This document shows, one piece after another, positions 1 through 7,972 of a DNA stretch of 44,771 nt (position 1 is its first letter; each line of letters begins with the position of its first letter). The position numbers and the translations under genes are program-made. Origin of the DNA: JAATFY01 sp049276515 (GTDB lineage: Bacteria; Pseudomonadota; Alphaproteobacteria; UBA9219); contig JBASWO010000070.1 of the NCBI GenBank assembly GCA_049276515.1, forward strand, positions 1 through 44,771. The letters are read 5' to 3'. Under the pieces are notes generated by a model. That model made no database searches, was not told the origin of the DNA, and saw only the letters and a list, made by a program, of their open reading frames with translations.

Positions 1-1
1 G

Positions 2-451
2 CCTTCTGCTGCTGCTCCTCCTAGTGTCGGGTCTCCTGCTATCACAACAACTACAACAGAGATCTCTGTCAATTATCAAAATGAGCAATCAGCTAAAGGA
101 TCTTTTGCCATGGCAGCCTTGGGGATCATCCTTCTCATCCTTGTTTGTCTGATTGTTGTCGCTTTTTGTGTCGTGCCACTGATTGTGATTGTTCGTTGCA
201 TCATCAATAAAGAATTAGACAAGGTAGAGAAGACTTTGTGGGCAGTCTTTACTTTTCTCATGCCTTTGGTTGGTTTTGTTTATCTCATCGTGGTTGAAAA
301 ATCACGTTTTTGGAAAACCACAGGCGTGCTTTGCCTTGTTGCCTTCGGTCTCTTTGTCGTTGCGATTATAACGGCAGGAGTTGTGGGTGTAGCAGGGCTC
401 TCGCCTGATGAGATTAAAACCATGATGCATACCGCAACACAAAAGCGTTAG
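2..451 (+). CDS. Membrane protein, 5' end outside the window
   Basis: The frame is open from the first bases, so the ATG at 110 is probably internal and the true start lies outside the window. The visible product begins with a Pro/Ala/Thr-rich stretch (PSAAAPPSVGSPAITTTTTE), a likely disordered linker. Three hydrophobic segments follow, at about visible residues 37-62, 78-98 and 105-128. The middle part, with LWAVFTFLMPLVGFVYLIV, resembles the short two-helix PLDc_N (phospholipase D nuclease N-terminal) module found in many small bacterial membrane proteins. No catalytic motif is visible. The gene ends 14 bases before the next ATG on the same strand. The function is unknown and the PLDc_N resemblance is tentative. 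Confidence 0.6.
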   Translation, partial: PSAAAPPSVGSPAITTTTTEISVNYQNEQSAKGSFAMAALGIILLILVCLIVVAFCVVPLIVIVRCIINKELDKVEKTLWAVFTFLMPLVGFVYLIVVEKSRFWKTTGVLCLVAFGLFVVAIITAGVVGVAGLSPDEIKTMMHTATQKR

Positions 452-465
452 TCAGCTTGTTGTTT

Positions 466-1041
466 ATGCAGTATCTTCCGGCGATAAATAACATCCTCTT
501 TTGGGTGTTAGCGACGCTTCTTATCATTGATGCCTATTTTGTTATTTTCCATGGCGGCATCCCCAATATCCGCACAGCGCCTGCTATCCGCAAAAAGATC
601 ATTGAGCTTTTGAAGGAAGATTTTGAAGCTAAAAAGAAAAGCAACTATACGATTGTAGATGTTGGCTCAGGCAATGGTCTTTTTACACGTGAGATTGCTC
701 GCGCTTTGCCAGATGCAAAAGTCGTTGGCATTGAACTCGCACGGCAGTCTGTTTTTTGGTCAAATTGTCTGAAGCGTATTATGGGTCTCACAAATCTCGA
801 ATATCGCCGCATGAATTTTCTATCATTTCATTTTGGCGAAGCCGATGCTGTGACGATGTACCTGTTACCTTCGGTCATGGTTTTGCTTGGCAAAAAGCTG
901 AATGAGGAAGCCCGCCCTGACACACTCATTACATCTAACAAATTCCCTTTAGGGGATGGCTGGGAGCCACAGCAGGTTCTGGATGTGAACACACTTTATA
1001 TTCACCAAAAGAAGCTCTTTATTTATAGGAAAAAACTGTAG
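466..1041 (+). CDS. Membrane-anchored class I SAM methyltransferase, FAM173-like
   Basis: The product has one N-terminal hydrophobic helix (about residues 8-27) and then a Rossmann methyltransferase domain. Motif I reads IVDVGSGNGLFTREIA, and VVGIEL supplies the acidic residue that binds the SAM ribose. The overall layout is an N-terminal helix, a GSGNG loop, a segment YLLPSVMVLLGKKL and a final FPLGDGWEP block. It resembles the FAM173 family of small lysine methyltransferases, whose mitochondrial members modify ATP synthase subunit c. The substrate here is unknown. A TTG at 457 gives a three-residue longer form; I prefer the ATG at 466, although neither has a clear ribosome binding site. It follows the preceding membrane protein closely. 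Confidence 0.7.
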   Translation: MQYLPAINNILFWVLATLLIIDAYFVIFHGGIPNIRTAPAIRKKIIELLKEDFEAKKKSNYTIVDVGSGNGLFTREIARALPDAKVVGIELARQSVFWSNCLKRIMGLTNLEYRRMNFLSFHFGEADAVTMYLLPSVMVLLGKKLNEEARPDTLITSNKFPLGDGWEPQQVLDVNTLYIHQKKLFIYRKKL

Positions 1042-1108
1042 CGTTTTTAATTTCAGATCTTCATGTTAAAGATCAAGTATAGTGCCGCTAAAGATTATAG
1101 AGAAAAAT

Positions 1109-2059
1109 ATGTATAGACGTATTGAGGTAGATGATTTTTCATTGCCAATTTGTGGACCTTTATCGGTTACAATTACGCGTGATGATTTGGAAAGCGTAAA
1201 AAGATTGCCACCGCGCCTTGCGGTTGCTATCGCGCGTGCCTTTCATCGTCGCAAAATCAAGTATGGTGATCTCAAAGCAAAATGCCTTGCTGCTTATCCA
1301 GAAATCACACTGGCTATTAGTTATAAGGAGTTGGGGGATTTAGAGGCGCCTGTTCATCACGGTTTTCGTCTCGCTGAACAGATTGAAGATTTTACTATGC
1401 TATCTATTGACGATCCTGATCGTCAGAATCGCCGCCATAAAATTCATTCAACGCTTGTCTGGCTCTCAAAAATTGTTGAAGCAAAAACTGACGGCCGCTA
1501 TTCGATCGGCTTTCGTGAAAACCATATTGTGATCATTGATAGGCATAGAGAAGCATTGGATCTCACGGTCCGCGGTAAAATCTATCCTTCTGTCATACCC
1601 ACCTGTGATTATGGTGCAGGTAGGCGCGGCAAAGAAGCCATCAAAGTGAAGGCGGCCTATCGGGGTTTTCCGAGTGATGTTTTGATAGCGGTCGCGGCTG
1701 CTGGTCTTTCTGGCCTTGATATTCGCGAAAGACGAGCTGGCTACCAGATTGAAGGTATCCCTCGCTTTTACACTTTTTCAGCTTTGCGTTCTATGGCTTC
1801 TGAGACCAATCGCTATTGGCAAAGCTTTACGAATGCTAAATCACTTGCTCTGACATTAGCTGGCAGGCGTATGCGGCTCTTAGATTTCAATGTGCCTGAG
1901 GATGTCGTGTTTTATGAAGGCTTGCTTGCCGATCCCTCAAAGAATGTCGCCTATGCCTTTGCGCTTGCCAAAGTCATTGCTGAGCAAGGCATCAGTCAAG
2001 AAGGACGTCGCCATCCAACCTTGCGGCGAAATAAACTGCTTTCTGAGCTTACAAGCTAA
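1109..2059 (+). CDS. Hypothetical protein (316 aa)
   Basis: This is a soluble, basic protein with no signal peptide or membrane segment, and I do not recognise its family. It has an Arg/Lys-rich patch (LPPRLAVAIARAFHRRKIKYG) near the N-terminus and another near residue 190 (GAGRRGKEAIKVK). A GTG at 1082 would add nine residues. The ATG at 1109 was chosen because a weak purine run (agagaaaa) sits in front of it. The gene runs to within seven bases of the convergent VPLPA-CTERM gene. Basic patches could mean nucleic-acid binding, but nothing specific supports that. Confidence 0.6.
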   Translation: MYRRIEVDDFSLPICGPLSVTITRDDLESVKRLPPRLAVAIARAFHRRKIKYGDLKAKCLAAYPEITLAISYKELGDLEAPVHHGFRLAEQIEDFTMLSIDDPDRQNRRHKIHSTLVWLSKIVEAKTDGRYSIGFRENHIVIIDRHREALDLTVRGKIYPSVIPTCDYGAGRRGKEAIKVKAAYRGFPSDVLIAVAAAGLSGLDIRERRAGYQIEGIPRFYTFSALRSMASETNRYWQSFTNAKSLALTLAGRRMRLLDFNVPEDVVFYEGLLADPSKNVAYAFALAKVIAEQGISQEGRRHPTLRRNKLLSELTS

Positions 2060-2065
2060 GGCTTG

Positions 2066-2725
2066 TTAAGCGTTAGCGGCTGCCTTCTTGCGGCGTGCCG
2101 CATAGGCTAGAGCCAATAAGCTGCCGCCAAAAAGAGGCAGAGCCGCAGGCAATGGTACTGTTGAGAGTGGGCCACCACCGCCAGTGCGGATTGCAGCAAT
2201 GTTACCAGTAGAGCCAGCAGGACCAATAACATCAGCTGAGAAGAAATAACCTGTGCTGCCATCTTTCAGAAGATTGGCAACAAAGTTAGAAATGCTCACA
2301 CCTGAGCTATCCATAACTGAGAATTCCAAGGGACCAGGTTTTGCATTGCTCGCACCAGGACCACAACCAGGGCAATCAATACCATTTGTGAAGACGCCGT
2401 AAGGTGTGTTGGTGGGATTAGGTCCAGATAATGTGAAGCCGCTAAGAGGGCTTGTGATGCTGACTGTATAAGGTGTCAGCAGATTTAAATTGAAAGTGAA
2501 AGCATGGTGGGGACCACCTGTTGATACAAAGGCCGTGTTGGCAGCCAAGGTCACTTTAACATCAACTTGATTAACGCCATTTTGCGTCAACATGACTGTG
2601 CCGAGTGTACCGCTACCAATGCTTGGTGATGAAATCACATCTAGCAAATAAATGATGCTCGCATGTGCGGGTGTGGTGAGCGTGATAGTAAGAAGCAAAG
2701 AAGCAATAAAAGATAAAATACGCAT
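2066..2725 (-). CDS. Secreted protein with VPLPA-CTERM (PEP-CTERM type) sorting signal
   Basis: The 219-aa product has a signal peptide (MRILSFIASLLLTITLTTPA, cleavage near HAS). Its middle part is rich in Gly, Ser, Thr and Pro. The C-terminus has the three-part sorting signal: VPLPAALPLFGGSLLALAYA at about residues 190-209, a hydrophobic helix, then ARRKK. This is the VPLPA variant of the PEP-CTERM signal, which an exosortase-type enzyme recognises at the inner membrane before export or surface attachment. No exosortase or polysaccharide locus is in the window. The gene is a single unit with about 140 bases of upstream non-coding DNA. Its role is unknown; surface or extracellular matrix location is inferred from the signal. 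Confidence 0.8.
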   Translation of the reverse strand: MRILSFIASLLLTITLTTPAHASIIYLLDVISSPSIGSGTLGTVMLTQNGVNQVDVKVTLAANTAFVSTGGPHHAFTFNLNLLTPYTVSITSPLSGFTLSGPNPTNTPYGVFTNGIDCPGCGPGASNAKPGPLEFSVMDSSGVSISNFVANLLKDGSTGYFFSADVIGPAGSTGNIAAIRTGGGGPLSTVPLPAALPLFGGSLLALAYAARRKKAAANA

Positions 2726-2868
2726 AGGGCACCGTCCTAAAAAAACTTATTGAACCTATGGAGGATTGCAAAAGAAGAAGGGGGTAGGCAAGCCCTTATA
2801 TCCTTCAAGAAAGTGGTTATTAACCAAGCCTTTCCTTGCAAAACAAGGGCATGGCTAAAGTTTAGAAA

Positions 2869-3495
2869 TTAAAAAATATCGATAGCACTTATAGCACCCG
2901 CAACAGCGCCCCAGACGAGCAGGCTCGCTATCAAAGAGACGAGATAACCAAAGGCAATAGCTAAGCCATCATGCTGAACAAGACCAAGCGCAAAAAAGAT
3001 GAGCGCAAAACTGGGAATGATATTTCCAAAAGGTACAGGCAAAGCAATCGTCACAGCTAAAAGAATGCAGACAACACCAATCGGGATTGCCATCCATTTA
3101 CTGCTCAGCCAAGCCAATCTTGGCTTCAGTAGTTTTTCAAGGCCGCGCAAAAGAGGCATGATGCGTTTAAAGGTGCGTACAAATTTATCGCGGGAGAAAG
3201 AACGCTTTTTAAGAAATTTTGGCAGCCAGACTGTATTCCGTCCCATCACAAGCTGTATGGCAATCAGAATAAGAGGAATGCCAAAAACACCAGAAAGAGC
3301 AGGGGCTGCCAATGGCACTGTTAAGGGAAGTGATAAGATAAGGAGTAAGCCACCGATCGAGCGATTACCTAAAAGCTCCATCAGATCTTCGAGAGATATG
3401 CGGCTGGCTTTGACATTATCGATATAGTGGCCAATAAGATCAGATAAATGATGCTCTTTTTTCTTAGGCGCTGCAGATTTTGATTTTTTTGCCAT
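2869..3495 (-). CDS. ExoD-family membrane protein
   Basis: The 208-aa product matches the ExoD (exopolysaccharide synthesis) family. It has a charged Lys-rich N-terminus, a helical segment with SLEDLMELLGNRSIGGLLLILSL, the proline-containing helix LPLTVPLAAPALSGVFGIPL, and two or three C-terminal membrane helices (about residues 135-205). ExoD was named for an exopolysaccharide defect in rhizobia, but its biochemical action is not established. It is the last gene of a tight minus-strand run (SPOUT methyltransferase, 79-aa protein, MliC-like protein). Its ATG lies two bases after the stop of the MliC-like gene, so translation is probably coupled. Confidence 0.82.
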   Translation of the reverse strand: MAKKSKSAAPKKKEHHLSDLIGHYIDNVKASRISLEDLMELLGNRSIGGLLLILSLPLTVPLAAPALSGVFGIPLILIAIQLVMGRNTVWLPKFLKKRSFSRDKFVRTFKRIMPLLRGLEKLLKPRLAWLSSKWMAIPIGVVCILLAVTIALPVPFGNIIPSFALIFFALGLVQHDGLAIAFGYLVSLIASLLVWGAVAGAISAIDIF

Positions 3496-3497
3496 GG

Positions 3498-3806
3498 TTA
3501 GGGCTGGACCAGGCAGGGTATTCCATCTTGCTCTTCGATATAAAGAGTAGCCTCTTCGCCTTTATTCCAAAAAACTAAATCGGGAAGGTTCACTTGAGTT
3601 TCAACAGGTATGTAGCGAACCCCTGAAGCCGATGCACCTTGCTCGATTGTGATAGGTCGGCCTTGATAATAGATGACGCCTTTATCTTGGTCGTAGCGCA
3701 TGTGAACTTTGTAGGAGCCACACACATAATGTGTCACAGCGTCACGGGCTATGGTGTGAGATGGGGCTGAGAAAAGAAAAATCAGAAGTGGAAGAAGAAT
3801 ACGCAT
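3498..3806 (-). CDS. MliC-like periplasmic lysozyme inhibitor
   Basis: The ATG at 3806 gives 102 aa beginning with a signal peptide (MRILLPLLIFLFSAPSHTIA). An upstream in-frame ATG at 3851 would add 15 residues and bury the signal, so it was rejected. The mature part has the small beta-barrel pattern of the MliC/PliC family: YVCGSYKVHMRY, then ASASGVRYI, then FWNKGEEATLYIEE and a final C, with two cysteines that can pair. Family members bind and inhibit c-type lysozyme, protecting peptidoglycan. There is no lipobox cysteine, so it is likely a soluble periplasmic form. The start lies directly behind the stop of the 79-aa gene. Confidence 0.7.
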   Translation of the reverse strand: MRILLPLLIFLFSAPSHTIARDAVTHYVCGSYKVHMRYDQDKGVIYYQGRPITIEQGASASGVRYIPVETQVNLPDLVFWNKGEEATLYIEEQDGIPCLVQP

Positions 3807-3807
3807 A

Positions 3808-4047
3808 TTACTTTGGCAAACCCAAATGATCCCACAACTGTTCCATTTCAATTAAGCCCAGTTCGATCGCATTTTCAATATTCTTAATGGTACCGGGCTT
3901 TTTGCCGCTTTTTTTCTGATTATGGGCAGCACGTAATTGTTCTTCGAGTGTGAGATCTTGCGTCGGCAAAGAGTCTTCATCAGTGATGAGATCCCACCCC
4001 TTGGTCTTCAGCAACTTGGCGTAATCTTCGAGATTGGATTTCGTCAT
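3808..4047 (-). CDS. Small hypothetical protein (79 aa)
   Basis: This is a small soluble protein, charged and probably helical, that I do not recognise. The start at 4047 is supported by a good ribosome binding site (ggagagagt just upstream). It sits between a SPOUT RNA methyltransferase (14 bases upstream) and the MliC-like gene, which starts at its stop, so it is very likely translated as part of the operon. It has no cysteines, signal peptide or membrane segment. Confidence 0.65.
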   Translation of the reverse strand: MTKSNLEDYAKLLKTKGWDLITDEDSLPTQDLTLEEQLRAAHNQKKSGKKPGTIKNIENAIELGLIEMEQLWDHLGLPK

Positions 4048-4061
4048 ACTCTCTCCTTATA

Positions 4062-4619
4062 TTACTTTTTCTTACCGCCAACACGTACGGGGCGTTCAGC
4101 GAAGGATCCCAGACTAATCATTCGGTCATAAATAACCAATGATCCTGCGATGCCAACATTAACGCAGAATTTCATGGGGATTTTGACGATATGATCGCAT
4201 CGTTTAACTAAAGCGGGCGAGAGACTGCCTTTTTCAGGGCCTAAAACATAGGCAGCACGCAAGGGATGCCGAAAGCTTGGCAGATCAACCGCATCATCGG
4301 TGAGTTCGATGCCAACAAGGGAGCAATCTTTTGGCAAGGTAAAATCAGAGATATTTTTGTAGGCATAAAAAGGCATATGAATATCGGCATGCGATGTATC
4401 GGATTGTTTGACATCCTGATAGCTAACCGATGCATTGATCGTGAAAAAAAAGCTCGCGCCAAAAGCATGCGATGTGCGCACAAGATTACCAAGATTAAAG
4501 CTTTTGCTTATTTCCTCAACGCCGACAGCAAAATAGCCACGCGTTTTAGGTGTACTTGCCTTGTTGGGACTGAGATCAGGATTATTTTCGTGAGCTTTAC
4601 GCATGGAGGTACCATACAC
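4062..4619 (-). CDS. SPOUT (TrmH/SpoU) family RNA 2'-O-methyltransferase
   Basis: The three SPOUT motifs are present in order: motif 1 NLGNLVRTSHAFGA (about residues 42-55), motif 2 AYVLGPEKGSLS (about 122-133) and motif 3 IPMKFCVNVGIAGSLVIYDR (about 147-166). These form the knotted SAM site used by TrmH-type enzymes to 2'-O-methylate ribose in tRNA or rRNA. The usual SLNVS of motif 3 reads CVNVG, so the substrate is not assigned. A GTG at 4619 has aggag ten bases upstream; an ATG at 4604 lacks a ribosome binding site. The basic tail RVGGKKK may bind RNA. It follows amtB by 32 bases. Confidence 0.82.
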   Translation of the reverse strand: MYGTSMRKAHENNPDLSPNKASTPKTRGYFAVGVEEISKSFNLGNLVRTSHAFGASFFFTINASVSYQDVKQSDTSHADIHMPFYAYKNISDFTLPKDCSLVGIELTDDAVDLPSFRHPLRAAYVLGPEKGSLSPALVKRCDHIVKIPMKFCVNVGIAGSLVIYDRMISLGSFAERPVRVGGKKK

Positions 4620-4651
4620 GGGCTTGCGCTCCTGTGCAAAGTCAGGATTTT

Positions 4652-5908
4652 TTAACGGTGAATGCGCTCGCCATGTAAATTAACATCCAAGCCCTCACGT
4701 TCCACATGTTCGGGGACACGCAGGCCAATCGTATGTTCAACGATCAGCAAAATACCGTAAGTGGCAACGGCACACCATCCAATCGTGAAAGCCATGCCGA
4801 TAATCTGGGTTACAATTTGAAATGAGTTACCATCAATAGCGCCAGATTGTGTCGCAACACCGCTGATGGCAGCTTTTGCAAAAACACCCGTCAGAATGGC
4901 GCCTAGCATGCCGCCAACACCATGCACGCCAAAGCAATCTAAGCTGTCGTCTAATTTGAAATATTCTTTGATTGTATTGGCTGAAAGAAAACAGACAGCA
5001 CCACCCAAAGCGCCAATGATCAGAGCACCTGTCGCATCAACATAGCCTGATGCAGGCGTGATAACGACAAGTCCTGAGACAGCGCCTGTGATCGTGCCAA
5101 GAACACTTGGCTTGCCTTTAAATTTCCACTCCACAATCATCCAAGCAAGGGCGGCAATAGCAGCGGCGATCATTGTTACCATCATAGCCATGGCGGCTCT
5201 GCCATTTGCGGCACCTGCAGATCCAGCATTAAAGCCAAACCAGCCGACCCAGAGGAGAGAAGCGCCCACAACGCTATAGGCAGGATTATGGGGAGCGTAG
5301 GTTTCTTCGAGATGCACGCGCTTACCAATAAAAAGAGCGGCAATCAGACCAGCAACACCGGCATTGATATGAACAACAGTGCCGCCTGCAAAATCTAAAA
5401 CACCTTCTGCAAAGAGAAAGCCATGGGGATGCCAGATCCAATGTGCGATCGGTGCATATACAATCAATGACCACAATCCCATAAAAACCAACATGGCTGA
5501 AAATTTGATGCGGTCACAAAAAGCACCAGCGATAAGAGCAGGTGTGATGATCGCAAAGGTCATTTGGAACATCATGAAAAGAGCTTCAGGAATTGTGAAT
5601 GTAACAGCACCTTCACTGCCAGCACCTAAAATGAAAGCATGGTTCATGTCGGTGTTGGAGAGTAGGACGCGGCTAAAATCACCAACCCATTTATTGCCAT
5701 CACCAAAGGCAAGTGAGTAACCAGCAATTGTCCAGATTACAGCGACAAGACAAGCGGTCGTAAAACTTTGCATAACCGTTGCCAGCACATTGTGCTTACG
5801 AACCATGCCACCATAAAAGACGGCGAGGCCGGGAATAGTCATCAGGAGTACGAGGGCGGTAGCGGTGAGCATCCATGCTGTGTCACCCGAATTAATCGCC
5901 GCCGTCAT
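4652..5908 (-). CDS. amtB: Ammonium transporter AmtB
   Basis: The product is an 11-helix Amt/Rh channel (418 aa) in the inner membrane that conducts ammonia/ammonium. The twin pore histidines are visible as APIAHWIW (H156) and FGVHGVGG (H329). The family signature DFAGGTVVHINAG is near residues 172-184. The N-terminus starts directly with helix 1 and has no cleavable leader, unlike many proteobacterial AmtB proteins. The start is fixed by ggagg five bases upstream. No glnK/P-II gene lies next to it, although amtB and glnK are usually paired; I saw no convincing sigma-54 site upstream. It leads the minus-strand run into the SPOUT gene. Confidence 0.95.
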   Translation of the reverse strand: MTAAINSGDTAWMLTATALVLLMTIPGLAVFYGGMVRKHNVLATVMQSFTTACLVAVIWTIAGYSLAFGDGNKWVGDFSRVLLSNTDMNHAFILGAGSEGAVTFTIPEALFMMFQMTFAIITPALIAGAFCDRIKFSAMLVFMGLWSLIVYAPIAHWIWHPHGFLFAEGVLDFAGGTVVHINAGVAGLIAALFIGKRVHLEETYAPHNPAYSVVGASLLWVGWFGFNAGSAGAANGRAAMAMMVTMIAAAIAALAWMIVEWKFKGKPSVLGTITGAVSGLVVITPASGYVDATGALIIGALGGAVCFLSANTIKEYFKLDDSLDCFGVHGVGGMLGAILTGVFAKAAISGVATQSGAIDGNSFQIVTQIIGMAFTIGWCAVATYGILLIVEHTIGLRVPEHVEREGLDVNLHGERIHR

Positions 5909-6072
5909 TATGCCTCCAGAGAATCAAGCCAATGAAGCTTTATTGCTGCATAGCAACATAATTTGGTCAAGGACTTTGAAAAGTATAGACAAAATGCCTG
6001 TGGATAAAATCAGGGGCTGGTATTTTATTGCATCTTCAGGCCAGATAGAACCTCAACATTTACGAGGTCGTT

Positions 6073-6498
6073 ATGGATGACGCGCAGCGTTTTGATATGA
6101 GCCGATATAAGCACTGGATTGAAGATCATGTGCGCTTTAGCGATCTCGATCCGCTTGGCCACGTCAATAATAATTCGATTAGTCAGTATTTTGAAAATGC
6201 ACGCGCGGCTCTTTATCAAGAGGTCACACCTAAATGGCCGCACCGTGATCAAATCTTTGTTCTTGCCCGCACCTCAATGGATTTTCGCCGCGAATTACAT
6301 TATCCAGCAAAACTCAAAATCGGCACAGGCGTAATCAGCCTTGGCCGCACCTCGATGACGACATGTAATGCGCTGTTTCGTGGAGTTGATGGTCTTGCTT
6401 ATGGTGAAAGTGTTTCCGTCTTTATTGATAACACAACGCGCAAACCCATCCCAATTCCGGATGATTTGCGTAAGACGCTCGCAAAATACGGATCTTAA
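6073..6498 (+). CDS. Acyl-CoA thioesterase, 4HBT hotdog fold
   Basis: The 141-aa product has the 4-hydroxybenzoyl-CoA thioesterase motif near its N-terminus, RFSDLDPLGHVNNNSI (about residues 21-36), including the catalytic-type Asp and the GHVNN turn. It is followed by YFENARAALY on the long hotdog helix. Such enzymes hydrolyse acyl-CoA thioesters in the cytoplasm; the acyl group cannot be read from the sequence. A gaggt ribosome binding site precedes the ATG. The gene is divergent from amtB. Its stop overlaps the stop of gpt on the other strand: the palindrome ttaa serves both. Confidence 0.88.
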   Translation: MDDAQRFDMSRYKHWIEDHVRFSDLDPLGHVNNNSISQYFENARAALYQEVTPKWPHRDQIFVLARTSMDFRRELHYPAKLKIGTGVISLGRTSMTTCNALFRGVDGLAYGESVSVFIDNTTRKPIPIPDDLRKTLAKYGS

Positions 6499-6998
6499 GT
6501 TTTTTTGCGGCGATCAGCGAGCGGCTGCGTGAATTGCGGCTCAACATCCCATGGGAAATAGACCCATGTGTCTTGGCTGAGCTCAGTTATATAGGTATCC
6601 ACCATAGGCCGGCCCATGGTTTTGGCATAGACGGTTGCAAAATGCGCTTTGGGTAGCATCTCGCGTAAAACAGAGATCGTGCGGCCCGTATCAACGAGAT
6701 CATCAATCACAATCCAACCTTCGCCATCACCTACATTGGCGGGATTTTTCACAATTTGAACCTCTTCAGCTTGTTGAGGCTGGCCATCATTTGGTTTGTA
6801 GCTCACAGCAGCGACAGTTTCGATGACGCGAATATCAAGCTCGCGCGCAACAATGGCAGCAGGCACCATACCGCCACGGGTAATAGCAACAATACCTTTC
6901 CATGGGCCGATATCGATAAGGCGCCAAGCAAGTGCTTTCGCATTGCGATGGAGTTCTTCCCAGCTCACAGGAAAGAATTTTGGTGAGGAGGTGTTCAC
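6495..6998 (-). CDS. gpt: Xanthine-guanine phosphoribosyltransferase
   Basis: The product (167 aa) is a type I phosphoribosyltransferase of the Gpt group, which salvages xanthine and guanine to XMP and GMP with PRPP. The PRPP loop is IVIDDLVDTGRT (about residues 95-106), and the ITRGGMVPAAIVAREL block sits near residues 39-54. The C-terminal WVYFPWDVEPQ is typical of Gpt proteins. The start is GTG with aagga seven bases upstream. It converges on the thioesterase gene with a four-base overlap. Confidence 0.92.
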   Translation of the reverse strand: MNTSSPKFFPVSWEELHRNAKALAWRLIDIGPWKGIVAITRGGMVPAAIVARELDIRVIETVAAVSYKPNDGQPQQAEEVQIVKNPANVGDGEGWIVIDDLVDTGRTISVLREMLPKAHFATVYAKTMGRPMVDTYITELSQDTWVYFPWDVEPQFTQPLADRRKKT

Positions 6999-7050
6999 AG
7001 CAATTCCTTTAAAAGAGTGGGGTTAGCTTGGCAGAAAAGAGTTTAAAAAT

Positions 7051-7082
7051 CAAAAAGCCGGGCCTTATACGGGCCCGGCTTT
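7051..7082 (-). terminator. Rho-independent terminator of the 7105/7487 gene pair
   Basis: A GC-rich inverted repeat, agccgggcc (7056-7064) and ggcccggct (7072-7080), has a seven-base loop. Read on the minus strand it ends in a run of T residues (gctttttgattttt). It lies 23 bases beyond the stop of the 7105 gene and before gpt, so it separates the two minus-strand units. Confidence 0.88.
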
Positions 7083-7104
7083 CGAATAGTGACTTCAAAC
7101 CTAA

Positions 7105-7473
7105 TTACTTAGTCTTAGCTGGTGCCTTTGCAGGAGCTGGTGCATCGGCGGCAGGAGCTGGTAGAGCAGCATTATCATTAACTGTAATGCCAAGCTTCTT
7201 CATGCGATCGATGATCGCTTTGGCATTTTTATTACCCTTACCGGCTAGCTTCTGGGTGCCAACAGCAAGTGCGTCAAGTTGCGTTTGAACTTTTTGTGCT
7301 TCTTCAAACGCTTTGCTCTGGTTCATGTGAGCAGCTTGCAGATTTTGGCGATCGCGTAAGATTTGCGACATCTGGAAAGAGAGCATGATGAAGAGAACAA
7401 AGGAAACAATACCGACAGGAACTAGAACCTGCGTAACGGATATTTTTCCATCTTTGTTGGATGCGAATAACAT
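7105..7473 (-). CDS. Small one-helix membrane protein with coiled-coil segment
   Basis: The 122-aa product has a short N-terminus, one membrane helix (about residues 12-32, LVPVGIVSFVLFIMLSF), a Gln/Lys/Asn-rich coiled-coil segment and a tail of Pro-Ala repeats ending in PAKAPAKTK. The ATG at 7473 is preceded by ggga at good spacing; a start ten codons upstream is less likely. It shares a design with the gene just upstream (7487): a helix, a coiled coil, then a basic hinge with IDRMKKLGITV here and IKDLLNSQGITV there. I do not recognise the family. A periplasmic tail is inferred from the Pro-Ala region. Confidence 0.7.
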   Translation of the reverse strand: MLFASNKDGKISVTQVLVPVGIVSFVLFIMLSFQMSQILRDRQNLQAAHMNQSKAFEEAQKVQTQLDALAVGTQKLAGKGNKNAKAIIDRMKKLGITVNDNAALPAPAADAPAPAKAPAKTK

Positions 7474-7486
7474 GTGCGGTTCTCCC

Positions 7487-7783
7487 TTATTCTTTAGCAG
7501 CATCGGCGTCAGCGTCAGCCTTGGGCTTTACGGTGATGCCTTGTGAATTGAGAAGATCCTTGATCGACTTGTCATTTTCCTTAACCGAAGCATCGGCAAG
7601 GGCCTGAACAAGCGCTTGGTTGATTTGGCTGAAACCAACGGCATTGTTGATCGTGGCCTGGCGTTGATTGACTTCGGCTGTGAGACGGCCATTGCCGTTA
7701 ACCAAAGCAACATTGATGACCAGGAGCAGAAGCGCTAGCGCGCTCAATGCAACTGATGCCCAATAAGCGACTTTATCGTCCAT
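7487..7783 (-). CDS. Small one-helix membrane protein, probable paralogue of the next gene
   Basis: This 98-aa protein has one membrane helix (about residues 8-29, WASVALSALALLLLVINVAL), then a coiled-coil-like segment with TAEVNQRQATINN. It ends with SIKDLLNSQGITVKPKADAD and a short acidic tail. A ggggag site precedes the ATG. The stop is 13 bases before the downstream partner, and both precede a shared terminator, so this is a two-gene operon. The function is unknown. The shared xLGITVxx/SQGITVKP segment suggests both came from one ancestor. Confidence 0.7.
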   Translation of the reverse strand: MDDKVAYWASVALSALALLLLVINVALVNGNGRLTAEVNQRQATINNAVGFSQINQALVQALADASVKENDKSIKDLLNSQGITVKPKADADADAAKE

Positions 7784-7972
7784 AATCAGAACTCCCCGAT
7801 GTGGTTGGATTAGGAGGGTGTGAGGATCCCTTAAGGTAGAAAGAATCCGGTAACATGGAACTTGTTGATTCGCAACGCGTTTCGCTTTTTTGGAGTCGCT
7901 CTTCAGGCTTTACTTTAAGGTAAAAAATCGGCATCAAGTGGTTGTTTTTGACCGAGCTATCCGTTGATAACG

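Noticed and set aside
2999..3427. 142-aa plus-strand frame inside the exoD region
   Set aside because: It is fully antisense to the ExoD-family gene, which has a clear family match. The frame is very basic and lacks a ribosome binding site.
5909..6072. Sigma-54/NtrC promoter before amtB
   Set aside because: I looked for the GG-GC spaced elements on the minus strand; agcaa is present but the paired distal element is not.
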